From the NCBI RefSeq assembly GCF_002797555.1, contig NZ_PGFA01000001.1, positions 1,116,001-1,180,000 on the forward strand: a stretch of DNA of 64,000 nucleotides. The letters are read 5' to 3'. Of the stretch, positions 8,403 to 16,800 are shown in pieces. Both the position numbers and the translations under genes were made by a program. Origin of the DNA: Hymenobacter chitinivorans DSM 11115 (GTDB lineage: Bacteria; Bacteroidota; Bacteroidia; Cytophagales; Hymenobacteraceae). The notes beneath the pieces were generated by a model. It was not told the DNA's origin, did not search any database, and saw only the letters and a program-made list of their open reading frames with translations. Numbering within the stretch: position 1 is the stretch's first letter; every line of letters starts with the position of its first letter.

Positions 8403-9842
8403 ATGCATCCCGACTCGACCCACGCGAATCACTCGGAATTATGGTCCCGGCTCGACGCCCTGGACCTCGACGCGGCCACCCCGCTGTCCTTCACCCACCG
8501 CCTCGCCCGCGACAATGCCTGGCCCCCGGATTTTGCCCGGCGCGTGGTGCTCGAATACAAGAAGTTCGTGTTTCTGGCCGCCACCTGCAACCACCCCGTC
8601 ACGCCCTCCGACGAAGTCGACCAGGCCTGGCACCTGCACCTGGTCTACACCCGCTCGTACTGGGACGAGCTCTGCGGGCAGGTGCTGGGCTTCCCTTTGC
8701 ACCACGGTCCCACCCAGGGCGGCGCCGCCGAGGGCCACAAGTTCCGGGACTGGTACGCCAAAACCCTGCAGGCCTACTACGCCGCCTTCGGCTCCGTACC
8801 CCCCGCCGACATCTGGCCCCCGGCGGCCGTCCGCTTCGGGGAGGCGCCCCACTTCCGGCGCGTCAATCTGCGGCGGCACTGGCTGCTGCCCCGGCCCCAG
8901 TGGCCGCACCTGGGCCGTAAGCAGGCCTGGCTCCTGATCCTGGCGGCCCTGGTGCTAGTCGGCTGCACGGCCCGCCTGCCCCTGAACCCGCTGAACTGGT
9001 ACGGGCAGGAGTTTCTGGCTTTATACTGGCTCTTGTGCCTGACCGTGCTGCCCCTGGTCCTGTGGTGGCGGCACCGGGGCCGGGGCCCCGCAGAAGCTTC
9101 GGCCAACGCCCGGCCCTCCACTTACGAAGTAGTGCGCTTGGCCGCCCACGGTGAGCGGCTGCCCGACAGCGCCCTGGCGGCCCTGGCCCACGCGGGTAAG
9201 CTGGAGCTGCTGCCCGACCAGCAAGTGCGCCGCCCCCTCAACGCCCCGCCGCCCACCGATGCCTACGAGCTGGCCGTCTGGAGCCTGGTGCCCCCCGAAG
9301 GCACCACCCTCGACGCGGTGCGGCGCCGGGCCAGCCAGCCCACAATTGAAGCAGTGCAGGCCCTCGATGCCGGCCTCGAAGCCCAGGGCTGGCTGCTGCC
9401 CGAAGCGGAGCGGGCCCGTCTCAATAAGCCGGTTATCCTGGCCCTAGTGCTGTTGGGCCTGTTTGGCTTGGCCAAGGTTGTCGTTGGCCTGGCCCGGGAG
9501 CGGCCCGTGGGCTTCCTGGTGGCCACGCTACTAGGGCTGGTGGTAGTGGCCGTTTACTGCTACCACCAGCGGGCCTGGGCTACCGGCCGCGGGGCCCGGG
9601 TGCTGCGCGAGGCCACGGCCGTGGTGGGCGAAGAGCAGCATAGCGAGTCCGTTTCTGCCGAGTACGTGGCCCTGAGCGTGGCTTTATTCGGGGTGCAGAG
9701 CCTCAACGGGTTGGGTCTGAATCACCTGGCCATCCTGTTGGTGCCGCCCAGCCAGGGTGGCGACTCCAGCGGCGGTGATTCCGGCAGCAGCGACGGAGGC
9801 TCGGGCTGCGGCGGGGGCTGCGGCGGCTGCGGCGGCGACTAA
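8403..9842 (+). CDS. TIGR04222-type membrane protein with Gly/Cys-rich tail
   Basis: 479 residues. The N-terminal part contains SDEVDQAWHLHLVYTRSY, a motif of glycine-rich-domain (GRDP/DUF1399-like) proteins. Membrane segments follow at roughly 180-200 and 205-225 and again near 345-385. The tail is Gly/Ser/Cys only, ending GCGGGCGGCGGD, characteristic of TIGR04222 proteins. Function is unknown. I prefer the ATG at 8403; a GTG at 8343 preceded by AAAGGAGGT would add 20 residues and cannot be excluded, although Bacteroidota rarely depend on Shine-Dalgarno sites. Confidence 0.75.
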   Translation: MHPDSTHANHSELWSRLDALDLDAATPLSFTHRLARDNAWPPDFARRVVLEYKKFVFLAATCNHPVTPSDEVDQAWHLHLVYTRSYWDELCGQVLGFPLHHGPTQGGAAEGHKFRDWYAKTLQAYYAAFGSVPPADIWPPAAVRFGEAPHFRRVNLRRHWLLPRPQWPHLGRKQAWLLILAALVLVGCTARLPLNPLNWYGQEFLALYWLLCLTVLPLVLWWRHRGRGPAEASANARPSTYEVVRLAAHGERLPDSALAALAHAGKLELLPDQQVRRPLNAPPPTDAYELAVWSLVPPEGTTLDAVRRRASQPTIEAVQALDAGLEAQGWLLPEAERARLNKPVILALVLLGLFGLAKVVVGLARERPVGFLVATLLGLVVVAVYCYHQRAWATGRGARVLREATAVVGEEQHSESVSAEYVALSVALFGVQSLNGLGLNHLAILLVPPSQGGDSSGGDSGSSDGGSGCGGGCGGCGGD

Positions 9843-9866
9843 TCTTTGCACCACTACCCGGACCCT

Positions 9867-10712
9867 ATGCAGTGGATTACCCGCGAAAAACCCAAGATTG
9901 ACCGCCTGGCCTGCCCTTGGCTGATCCGGCGCTTTATTGATGCCCAGGCCGAAATTCTCTACGTGCCGGCCGCCGAGGTGCTGCCCACGGCCGCCCGCAC
10001 CGGCGCCATTCCCTTCGACGTGCCCGGCGTGGAATTCTCCCACCACGGCCCCGAGTGCACCTTCGACTACTTCCTCAAAAAGTACGAGCTGCAGGACCCG
10101 GCCCTGCACGCGCTGGCGCCCATCATCCGCGGCGCCGATACCGACAACCACGCCCTGGCCCAGCAGGCCGCCGGACTCTGGGCAATTTCGGCGGGCTTGG
10201 CCTATAACATTGACGACGACCAGCAGCTCTTGCAGCAGGGTATGGTGCTCTACGATGCCCTCTATAGCTGGGCCCGGCACCTGCAGCACCAGCCCCACAC
10301 CCAGCAGCCCGAGGAGTTGCTGCTGGCCCAGGTGTACGCCGCCTACCTGGAGAAAAGCCGGGGCCGCAGCTCGCCCGCCCCGGCCTGGACCAGCCAGCTG
10401 CGGGAGCTGATTCAGGACCACCTCGACACCAACCTGAGTTTGCGCCTGACCGAAATGGCCGACGTGCTGCACGTCAACCCCACCTACCTGTCCCGGGAGT
10501 TTGCCCGCTACTTCGACAACCTTTCTTTTGGTGAGTACATCCGCAAGCTGCGCATTGAAAAGGCCCTGGGGCTGCTGGATTCCACGACCTATCCGCTGGC
10601 CGAAATTGCCTACCTCACCGGCTTTTCCGACCAGAGCCACTTCACCCGCATCTTCAAGCAGCACACCGGTCAGAGCCCGTCGGCCTACCGCAAAAAGTGG
10701 CGCCCCACGTAA
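9867..10712 (+). CDS. Chromate-responsive regulator: ChrB-like domain fused to AraC HTH
   Basis: 281 residues. Residues 1-135 match the ChrB/chromate-resistance domain: WITREKPKIDRLACPWLIRR at the very N-terminus, then GVEFSHHGPECTFDYF and IIRGADTDN. Residues 180-281 are an AraC-type double helix-turn-helix (LRLTEMADVLHVNPTYLSREF, then LAEIAYLTGFSDQSHFTRIF). The inference is a one-component regulator whose ChrB-like part senses chromate or its effect and whose AraC part controls the chrA gene 103 bp downstream. I start at the ATG at 9867; a TTG at 9846 gives seven more residues. The preceding gap is only 24 bp and includes TAATCTTTG, near the Bacteroidota -7 box. Confidence 0.85.
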   Translation: MQWITREKPKIDRLACPWLIRRFIDAQAEILYVPAAEVLPTAARTGAIPFDVPGVEFSHHGPECTFDYFLKKYELQDPALHALAPIIRGADTDNHALAQQAAGLWAISAGLAYNIDDDQQLLQQGMVLYDALYSWARHLQHQPHTQQPEELLLAQVYAAYLEKSRGRSSPAPAWTSQLRELIQDHLDTNLSLRLTEMADVLHVNPTYLSREFARYFDNLSFGEYIRKLRIEKALGLLDSTTYPLAEIAYLTGFSDQSHFTRIFKQHTGQSPSAYRKKWRPT

Positions 10713-10815
10713 AGATTCTTCCAAGGGAAAATTCCGTTCTATTTTTCCTCGGCGGCCGGCCGTAGCATTGCGGTTCGTAGCTTTCTTCTCGTAATCCCGC
10801 AACCCGCTGCCAGCC

Positions 10816-12153
10816 ATGCCCCAGCTCCTGCCGCCCGTTTCCAAGCCCCGTTTTGGCGAGGCCCTGCGCTTCTGGCTGAAGCTGGGTTTCATCAGTTTCG
10901 GCGGCCCGGCCGGCCAGATTGCCATCATGCACACGGTGCTGGTCGAGGAAAAGCGCTGGATTTCGGACGCCAAGTTTCTGCACGCCCTCAACTACTGCAT
11001 GCTGCTGCCCGGTCCCGAGGCTCAGCAATTGGCCACCTACATCGGGTGGCTGCTGCACGGCCGCCGGGGTGGCTTGGCGGCCGGCGTGTTGTTTGTGCTG
11101 CCTTCGGTGTTTATTCTGCTGGCTCTGAGCCTGCTCTACGTTACGGTGGGCACGCTGCCGGCCCTGCAGGGCGTATTTGCGGGCCTCAAGCCCGCCGTGG
11201 TGGCCATTATTCTGCTGGCTCTGGTCAAGATTGGGCAGAAGTCCTTGCTGGGGCCGCTGCACTACGCCGTGGCGGCGGCCAGCTTCGTCGGTATTTTCTG
11301 GCTGAATATTCCCTTTCCGCTGCTCATCGTGGGCGCAGCCCTGGTGGCGCTGCTGGTGCAGCGGTTCTTCCCGGCCCCGGCCGCCACGGCCGCCGCCCAG
11401 GCCCGGGCCGAGCTGGCCGAGGAAGGCTACTTCCTGACCACCCGCTCGGTAGTGTCCGGCACGGGCTTCAGCGCCCGGCGCCTGGTGGGGCAACTGCTGC
11501 TGACGCTGGGACTCTGGGCGCTACCACTGCTGGTGCTGGCTTTCACCGGGCCCGACTTACCGTTCTGGCAGCACCTGAGCGGGTTTTTCACCAAGGCCGC
11601 CCTGGTCACCTTCGGCGGGGCCTACGCCGTGCTGCCCTACGTGGCCCAGGTGAGCGTGGCTCAGCTGCACTGGCTTACCCAGGGGCAGATGCTCGACGGC
11701 CTGGCCCTGGGTGAAACCACCCCTGGGCCCCTGATTATGGTGCTGGCCTTCGTGGGCTTCATGGGCGGCTACACCCACTTCGGCGGCTCCTTGGCCCTGG
11801 CCGCCCTGGGGTTGCTGCTGACGACTTACTACACTTTTTTGCCCTGCTTTTTCTTTATCCTGGCCGGGGCGCCCATCATTGAGCGCACCCAGCACAACGC
11901 CCGCCTTAAGGCCGTGCTCAGCATTATCACCGCCGCCGTAGTGGGCGTGGTCCTGAACCTGGCCGTGTACCTGGGCCAGGCCGTGCTGTGGCCTGCTGCC
12001 GGGCCCGGCCTGCACTTGCACTGGCCGAGTCTGGTGTGGCTGCTGGTGTCTTTGCTGGCCCTGTACCGCTTCAAGCTCAACATGATTCTCTGGATTGGCA
12101 TCAGCGCCGCCATCGGCCTGCTGTATTACGCCCTGCTGCCTTTCCGGGGCTAA
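10816..12153 (+). CDS. chrA: Chromate efflux transporter ChrA
   Basis: 445 residues, the full length of the two-domain CHR family. The first half begins with FGEALRFWLKLGFISFGGPAGQIA, a signature of ChrA, followed by MLLPGPEAQQLA; the second half repeats it as FFTKAALVTFGGAYAVLPYVA and LGETTPGPLIM. About ten to twelve membrane helices are visible. Known members export chromate from the cytoplasm and give resistance. Its placement directly after a ChrB-AraC fusion and before a DUF1259 gene makes a coherent chromate-resistance operon. Confidence 0.92.
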   Translation: MPQLLPPVSKPRFGEALRFWLKLGFISFGGPAGQIAIMHTVLVEEKRWISDAKFLHALNYCMLLPGPEAQQLATYIGWLLHGRRGGLAAGVLFVLPSVFILLALSLLYVTVGTLPALQGVFAGLKPAVVAIILLALVKIGQKSLLGPLHYAVAAASFVGIFWLNIPFPLLIVGAALVALLVQRFFPAPAATAAAQARAELAEEGYFLTTRSVVSGTGFSARRLVGQLLLTLGLWALPLLVLAFTGPDLPFWQHLSGFFTKAALVTFGGAYAVLPYVAQVSVAQLHWLTQGQMLDGLALGETTPGPLIMVLAFVGFMGGYTHFGGSLALAALGLLLTTYYTFLPCFFFILAGAPIIERTQHNARLKAVLSIITAAVVGVVLNLAVYLGQAVLWPAAGPGLHLHWPSLVWLLVSLLALYRFKLNMILWIGISAAIGLLYYALLPFRG

Positions 12154-12166
12154 CCCACCGACTCCG

Positions 12167-13195
12167 ATGACTGACCCCAACTTCCAGTTTTCCCGCCGCC
12201 GCTGGCTCAGAACTACGGCCCTGGCTACGGTGCCGGTGCTGCTGGGCCCCTGGGCCGCCCCGGCGGGAGTAGCCCCGCGGGCCGCGGCCAAAACGCCCCC
12301 GCTGCGTGCGGCCGATATCAACGCCATTGAGGCGGCGTTGGGCAAGAAAGGCAGCTACGTCGAGGCCCAGGCCACGCACACCACGGCCCTGCCCCGCAAC
12401 GACTTAAAGGTGAGTATCAAAGGCGAGGCCGTCCCGATTTCCTTCGGCTTCGGCGGCTGGGTAGCCATCAAGCACACGCTGGACGGCACAACGGCCATGC
12501 TGATGAGCGACACGGTGCTGCTGCAAGAGGAAGTGGCGCCGCTCATGGACGCGGCCCACGCCAACGGGCTGGAAATCGGGGCCGTGCACAACCACTTTTT
12601 CTACGAGGAGCCCCGCATCGTCTACATGCACCTGCACGGCATGGGCACGCCGGCCGAGCTGGCCCGCAAGTTTGCCGCTACCCTGAAAAACTCCCGGCTG
12701 CTGCCCGCCAACCAGCCCGCTCCGGCCCCGGCCGGCGGCGCGGCCACCACTGCCCCGCCCAGCGCCGCCCCAGCTACGGCCAAAGAGCAGTTCGAGCTGC
12801 CCGCCCTGGATAAAGTCGTCGGCGCGACGGGCGTCGTGAACGGGCCAACCTACAAGTACACTATCGGCCGGGCCGACTTGCAGGTGCTCATGATGAACAC
12901 CGACATGACGGCCGCCATGGGGCTGAATTCCTGGGCTGCCTTGGCCGGCCAGCAGGCCCACGCCCACATTGCCGGCGACATTGCCATGCTGGAGCCCGAA
13001 GTCAACCCGGTGATTCGGGCGCTGCGGGCCCACGGACTGGAAGTCGTGGCCGTGCACAACCACATGCTCTTCGACCAGCCCCGGATGGTGTTTTTGCACT
13101 ACTACGGCCGGGGCCCGGCCGCACAGCTGGTCGCCGGCTTCCGCGCCGCCCTCGACCAGCTCGGCCCGGGCCAGTCTGAGCACATGAAGCATTAG
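12167..13195 (+). CDS. Exported DUF1259 protein with two tandem domains (chromate operon)
   Basis: 342 residues. The N-terminus SRRRWLRTTALATVP resembles a twin-arginine signal followed by a hydrophobic segment. Two DUF1259 copies follow: one ends AHANGLEIGAVHNHFF with MHLHGMG, the other RAHGLEVVAVHNHMLF with LHYYGRG, separated by a Pro/Ala-rich linker around residue 190. The His-rich VHNHxxF motifs could bind metal. DUF1259 proteins of unknown function often accompany chrA. The gene starts 13 bp after the chrA stop and so belongs to the operon. A perfect palindromic terminator follows. Confidence 0.85.
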   Translation: MTDPNFQFSRRRWLRTTALATVPVLLGPWAAPAGVAPRAAAKTPPLRAADINAIEAALGKKGSYVEAQATHTTALPRNDLKVSIKGEAVPISFGFGGWVAIKHTLDGTTAMLMSDTVLLQEEVAPLMDAAHANGLEIGAVHNHFFYEEPRIVYMHLHGMGTPAELARKFAATLKNSRLLPANQPAPAPAGGAATTAPPSAAPATAKEQFELPALDKVVGATGVVNGPTYKYTIGRADLQVLMMNTDMTAAMGLNSWAALAGQQAHAHIAGDIAMLEPEVNPVIRALRAHGLEVVAVHNHMLFDQPRMVFLHYYGRGPAAQLVAGFRAALDQLGPGQSEHMKH

Positions 13196-13223
13196 GCGCG
13201 GCGTAAACCGCCCTGAAAAAACG

Positions 13224-13261
13224 AAACGGGCCCTTTCCGCCGCGGCGGAAAGGGCCCGTTT
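13224..13261. terminator. Perfect 38-bp palindrome, bidirectional terminator
   Basis: The 19-base arms starting AAACGGGCCC are exact reverse complements with no spacer, followed by TTTC on the plus strand and preceded by a run of A at 13215-13221 that serves as a U-tract on the minus strand. It lies between the convergent DUF1259 and YciF-like genes and probably stops both. Confidence 0.85.
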
Positions 13262-13279
13262 TTCTTCACTCAACCCCGG

Positions 13280-13774
13280 TTACTCGGCCTTGGCGTTGAG
13301 GTAGTTCTTGGCCAGGTCGTTGAGCTTGGTGTCGGTCAGCTGCTCTTCGTCCAGGGTTTGCTGCAGCAGCTCGGCGGCGTCGGTGTGGCCCAGGCGCTGG
13401 GCAAAGTGGGCCGCCGTGCCGTAGCCCGATATTTCGTAGTGCTCGATGCGCTGGGCCGCCGCAATCAGGGCCGCGTCCATTACCTCCTCGGTGGCATTTT
13501 CCGACATGGTTTCCTGACCTTCGGCAATGAGACCTTCCATGGCCTTGCAGGTGTGCCCGCTCAGGTCGAGGTCCAGGGCCTTGCCAATCTTTTCGAGGCG
13601 GGCCACCTGGTTTTCCGTTTCGCGCAGGTGCTTCTCGAAGCCGCGCCGCAGCCGCCCGTCCTTGGCCGTTTCGGCCATCAGGGGCAGAGCTTTGACCAGC
13701 TGCTTCTCGGCGCTGTAAAGGTCTTTGAGCTGCATTTCAAACAGGTCGTCGAGCGTTTCCAGTTTATCGAACAT
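13280..13774 (-). CDS. YciE/YciF-like ferritin-fold protein (DUF892)
   Basis: 164 residues. The four-helix DUF892 pattern is clear: LFEMQLKDLYSAEKQLVKALP at the N-terminus, HLRETENQVARLEKI, then RIEHYEISGYGTAAHFA and a final helix with DEEQLTDTKLNDLA. The spaced Glu and His residues suit a ferritin-like di-metal site. Members are stress-associated proteins of uncertain function, often induced with osmotic or general stress genes. Stand-alone gene, convergent with the chromate operon. Confidence 0.88.
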   Translation of the reverse strand: MFDKLETLDDLFEMQLKDLYSAEKQLVKALPLMAETAKDGRLRRGFEKHLRETENQVARLEKIGKALDLDLSGHTCKAMEGLIAEGQETMSENATEEVMDAALIAAAQRIEHYEISGYGTAAHFAQRLGHTDAAELLQQTLDEEQLTDTKLNDLAKNYLNAKAE

Positions 13775-14057
13775 AAGACAATGGGTGAGAAGGGTGAAAA
13801 ATTGCTTGGCTCTACTACCCTACGAAAGTGCCCCCGGAGCGTTCCGGACGAGCTTTTAGCGTCAAATGCCTAAGCTTAACCGTACCGGGCGCCACCGGCC
13901 GCGCCCGAAAACTTCGGCGGGTCTGGCTTGTCTTACAGGGCAACATCGGCCGCGGGCCCGCGGTAAAAGACGACCAACCGCCTGCCGCCCGCTGGTCCGC
14001 CGCGGCGCTGCTTTCCCACTCTCTTTATTGACTACTGACTACTCCCTTCCGACTACC

Positions 14058-15083
14058 ATGGAATACCGCCAACTAGGGGCCTCGGGCCTGCGCATCCCCG
14101 TGCTGAGTTTTGGTACCGCCACCTTCGGGGGCGGCAACGAGTTTTTCAAAGCCTGGGGCAGCACCCAGGTCGATGAAGCCCGCCACCTGATTGATATCTG
14201 CCTCGAAGCCGGCGTCAACCTCTTCGACACGGCCAACGGCTACTCCGACGGGGCCGCCGAAACCATCCTGGGCCAAACCCTGGCCGGCCGCCGCCACGAG
14301 GTGCTGATTTCCACCAAAGCCACTTTCCCCACCGGCCCCGGGGCCAACGACTACGGCTCCTCCCGCCACCACCTCATCCGGGCCTGCGACGACAGTCTGC
14401 GCCGCCTCGGCACCGACTACATCGACATCTACCACATGCACGGCTTCGACGCCCACACGCCCGTCGACGAAACCCTGCGCACCCTCGATACCCTGATTCA
14501 GAGCGGCAAGGTGCGCTACATTGCCTGCTCCAACTTCTCGGGCTGGCATTTGATGAAGTCCTTGTCGGTATCGGAGCGGCACGGCTGGGCGCGCTACGTG
14601 GGCCACCAGGCCTATTATTCCCTGGCCGCCCGCGAGTTTGAGTGGGAGCTGCTGCCCCTGGGCCTCGACCAGGGCGTGGGCACCATCGTCTGGAGCCCGT
14701 TGTCGGCCGGCTTGCTCTCGGGCAAGTTTCGGCGGGGCCAGCCCGTGCCCGAAAGCAGCCGCCTGGCCCAGGGTGGGGGCCAGGGCCCGCAGGTGCCCGA
14801 CGAGCTGCTGTTCCGCATCGTGGATGCCCTGGACGAAGTGGCGGCTGAAACCGGCAAAACCGTGGCCCAAGTAGCGTTAAACTGGCTTTTGCAGCGCCCC
14901 ACAGTGGTCAACATCGTGGTGGGGGCCCGCAACGAGGAGCAGCTACGCCAGAACCTGGCCGCCGTGGGCTGGAACCTCACCCCCGAGCAAGTTGCCCGCC
15001 TCGACGCCGCCAGCGCCACCGAGCCGATTTACCCCTACTGGCACCAGCGCCGCTTCCCGATGCTGGGCCACACCGGGATTTAA
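14058..15083 (+). CDS. Aldo/keto reductase
   Basis: 341 residues forming a typical AKR TIM barrel. NLFDTANGYSDGAAE contains the catalytic Asp and Tyr, ISTKATFP the catalytic Lys, and IYHMHGFD the His region. The C-terminal VNIVVGARNEEQLRQNL is the NADPH-binding part. It would reduce aldehydes or ketones in the cytosol using NADPH; the substrate is unknown. I start at the ATG at 14058 because the sequence from there (MEYRQLGASGLRIP) is the usual AKR N-terminus; a longer frame upstream is Arg/Pro-rich and unlike the family. Confidence 0.9.
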   Translation: MEYRQLGASGLRIPVLSFGTATFGGGNEFFKAWGSTQVDEARHLIDICLEAGVNLFDTANGYSDGAAETILGQTLAGRRHEVLISTKATFPTGPGANDYGSSRHHLIRACDDSLRRLGTDYIDIYHMHGFDAHTPVDETLRTLDTLIQSGKVRYIACSNFSGWHLMKSLSVSERHGWARYVGHQAYYSLAAREFEWELLPLGLDQGVGTIVWSPLSAGLLSGKFRRGQPVPESSRLAQGGGQGPQVPDELLFRIVDALDEVAAETGKTVAQVALNWLLQRPTVVNIVVGARNEEQLRQNLAAVGWNLTPEQVARLDAASATEPIYPYWHQRRFPMLGHTGI

Positions 15084-15211
15084 GGTGCTCAAGTGCTAAT
15101 GTGGTGGAATGTGAGAACTGTGTGGAATGTGTCATTGCGAGGCGCAGCCGTGGCACCCGAAGGACAGCGCAGCTAATCCGTCCTCTGCGCAGATAGTCCC
15201 ATCCTTTAACT

Positions 15212-15249
15212 AGAAAGCCCTTTCCCGTACCAACGGGAAAGGGCTTTCT
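15212..15249 (+). terminator. Hairpin after the aldo/keto reductase
   Basis: AGAAAGCCCTTTCCCGT and its exact complement are separated by ACCA. The AAAGCCCTTT core is the same as in the long repeat elements, and the preceding DNA at 15121-15170 (GTCATTGCGAGGC, CGAAGGACAG) may be a decayed copy of their arm. There is no clean T-run after the stem. Confidence 0.6.
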
Positions 15250-15353
15250 GCGTGCAAGAATCGTGGTTTGCATAAGCAGGAGAGGCTTTCAAAAAGCGAA
15301 GCCGCCGAGCTACGCCAGCTTCATTTTACCAGTTAATTTGTTGCTGACTTTAT

Positions 15354-15475
15354 GTATACAAACCAGTTTAATAGCACTGATTGTATACTCTAATTAGGTA
15401 TGATGTTTTTTATATCATAGATAAATGTATACCTCCCATTGGTATACATTAGCGGTTTATGCTTCAATTGTATAC
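15354..15475. promoter_or_regulatory. AT-rich island with five GTATAC palindromes
   Basis: GTATAC occurs at 15354, 15383, 15427, 15442 and 15470, mostly in the context TTGTATAC or its complement. A small hairpin TATGAT-N9-ATCATA lies at 15399-15419. The line 15361-15420 has 44 A/T of 60, against very GC-rich surroundings. The island lies between the aldo/keto reductase and the HipA-like gene and contains no gene. Likely reading: operator array and promoter for the HipA-like/DUF3037 pair. The direct sequence facts are certain; the function is inference. Confidence 0.65.
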
Positions 15476-15633
15476 CTGTTCATTATTGGTTAGTACCAAC
15501 AATCAAAGCGGCCTGGGGCAGCTTTCCAGCTGGCACTTTACTCGCATACGGTGGCCGCGGAGGCTGTTTGGCCCGTAAACTGCCCCGATTCCCTTTTCTT
15601 TGTCGGGCCTAAGTCCGCTCCACTGTCTGCTCT

Positions 15634-16434
15634 ATGTCCGAAACCATTGCCCCGCTCCGCACCGTGGACGTGACGCGCTACGTCACGCCACTGCGCGAGG
15701 GCGGCTCTTTGCCGGCCCTCGTCGAGGCCGACGATACCTTTATGTACGTGGTCAAGTTCCGGGGCGCGGGCCAGGGCATCAAGGCCCTGATTGCCGAGCT
15801 GGTCGTGGGTGAAATAGCCCGGGTGCTGGGCTTACGCGTGCCCGAACTGGTGTTCTGTGAGCTCGACGTAGCCTTTGGCCGCTCCGAGCCCGACGAGGAA
15901 ATCCAGGACCTCTTGCAAGCCAGCACCGGCCAAAACCTGGGCTTGCACTACCTCAGCGGCGCCATCACCTTCGATTCGCTGGTCACGACCATCGAGCCGC
16001 GGCTGGCCTCGCAAATCGTGTGGCTCGATGCCCTGACCCTGAACGTGGACCGCACCGCCCGCAACACTAACCTGCTGATGTGGCACAAGGAGTTGTGGCT
16101 CATCGACCACGGCGCGGCCCTCTACGTGCACCACGCCGGCCCGGGCTGGGCCACGCCGCGCCCCCGGCCGTTTCCGCAGGTAAAAGACCACGTGCTGCTG
16201 CCCCAGGCCGCCGAGCTGCGGGCCGTGGATGCCGAGTACCGCCCCCGGCTCACGACCCAGGTGCTGCACGATATTCTGGCCCTGGTGCCCGACGCCTGGC
16301 TGGAAGAGGCTGCCGCCGGCGATGCTACGGCCGCAGAGCAGCGCGCCAATTACGTCGGCTTTCTGGCCCACCGCCTGGCCGCATCCGAAACCTTTGTTCA
16401 GGAAGCCGAAGATGCCCGAAAAGCACTTGTTTGA
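15634..16434 (+). CDS. HipA-like kinase domain protein
   Basis: 266 residues, shorter than classical HipA (about 440). The kinase core is visible: YVVKFRGAGQGIK with a likely nucleotide-binding Lys, ALTLNVDRTARNTNLLM giving the catalytic Asp139 and Asn144, and LWLIDHGAAL giving the metal-binding Asp158. This matches the stand-alone HipA_2 type rather than HipBA; there is no HipB-like antitoxin beside it. Classical HipA phosphorylates a tRNA synthetase and causes growth arrest, but the target of this group is unknown. It overlaps the next gene by 23 bp, so the two are made together. The AT-rich GTATAC region lies upstream. Confidence 0.8.
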   Translation: MSETIAPLRTVDVTRYVTPLREGGSLPALVEADDTFMYVVKFRGAGQGIKALIAELVVGEIARVLGLRVPELVFCELDVAFGRSEPDEEIQDLLQASTGQNLGLHYLSGAITFDSLVTTIEPRLASQIVWLDALTLNVDRTARNTNLLMWHKELWLIDHGAALYVHHAGPGWATPRPRPFPQVKDHVLLPQAAELRAVDAEYRPRLTTQVLHDILALVPDAWLEEAAAGDATAAEQRANYVGFLAHRLAASETFVQEAEDARKALV

Positions 16435-16798
16435 GTACGCCGTGCTGCGCGTAGTGCCCCGCGTGGAGCGCGAAGAGTTTCTGAACGTCGGCGTGATTCT
16501 CTACTGCCGGGCCCAGGGCTTTCTGCAAACCCGCTGCCACCTGCCCGAAGCCCGCCTGCAAGCCTTTACCGGCGCCGAGCTGGACTTCGACGAGCTGCGT
16601 CAGCGCCTGCAGGCCTTCGAGAAAATCTGCCGGGGCAAGCCCGAAGGCGGCACCATCGGCCGTCTGGCCCTGGCCGAGCGGTTCCGCTGGCTCACGGCCA
16701 CCCGTAGCACCATCGTCCAAACCTCGCCCACCCACCCCGGCCTCTGCGAAAACGCCGCCGCTACGCTAGAGCAGCTCTACCAGCAGCTGGTGGGGTGA
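16412..16798 (+). CDS. DUF3037 protein, partner of the HipA-like kinase
   Basis: 128 residues from the ATG at 16412, inside the end of the kinase gene. The start MPEKHLFEYAVLRVVPRVER followed by EFLNVGVILYC is the DUF3037 signature. No membrane segment or signal peptide is visible; it should be cytosolic. DUF3037 proteins are commonly found next to HipA_2-type kinases (recollection of the families), which suggests a two-protein module, but whether it is an antitoxin, substrate or scaffold is unknown. It is followed by repeat element C. Confidence 0.8.
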   Translation: MPEKHLFEYAVLRVVPRVEREEFLNVGVILYCRAQGFLQTRCHLPEARLQAFTGAELDFDELRQRLQAFEKICRGKPEGGTIGRLALAERFRWLTATRSTIVQTSPTHPGLCENAAATLEQLYQQLVG

Positions 16799-16800
16799 TT

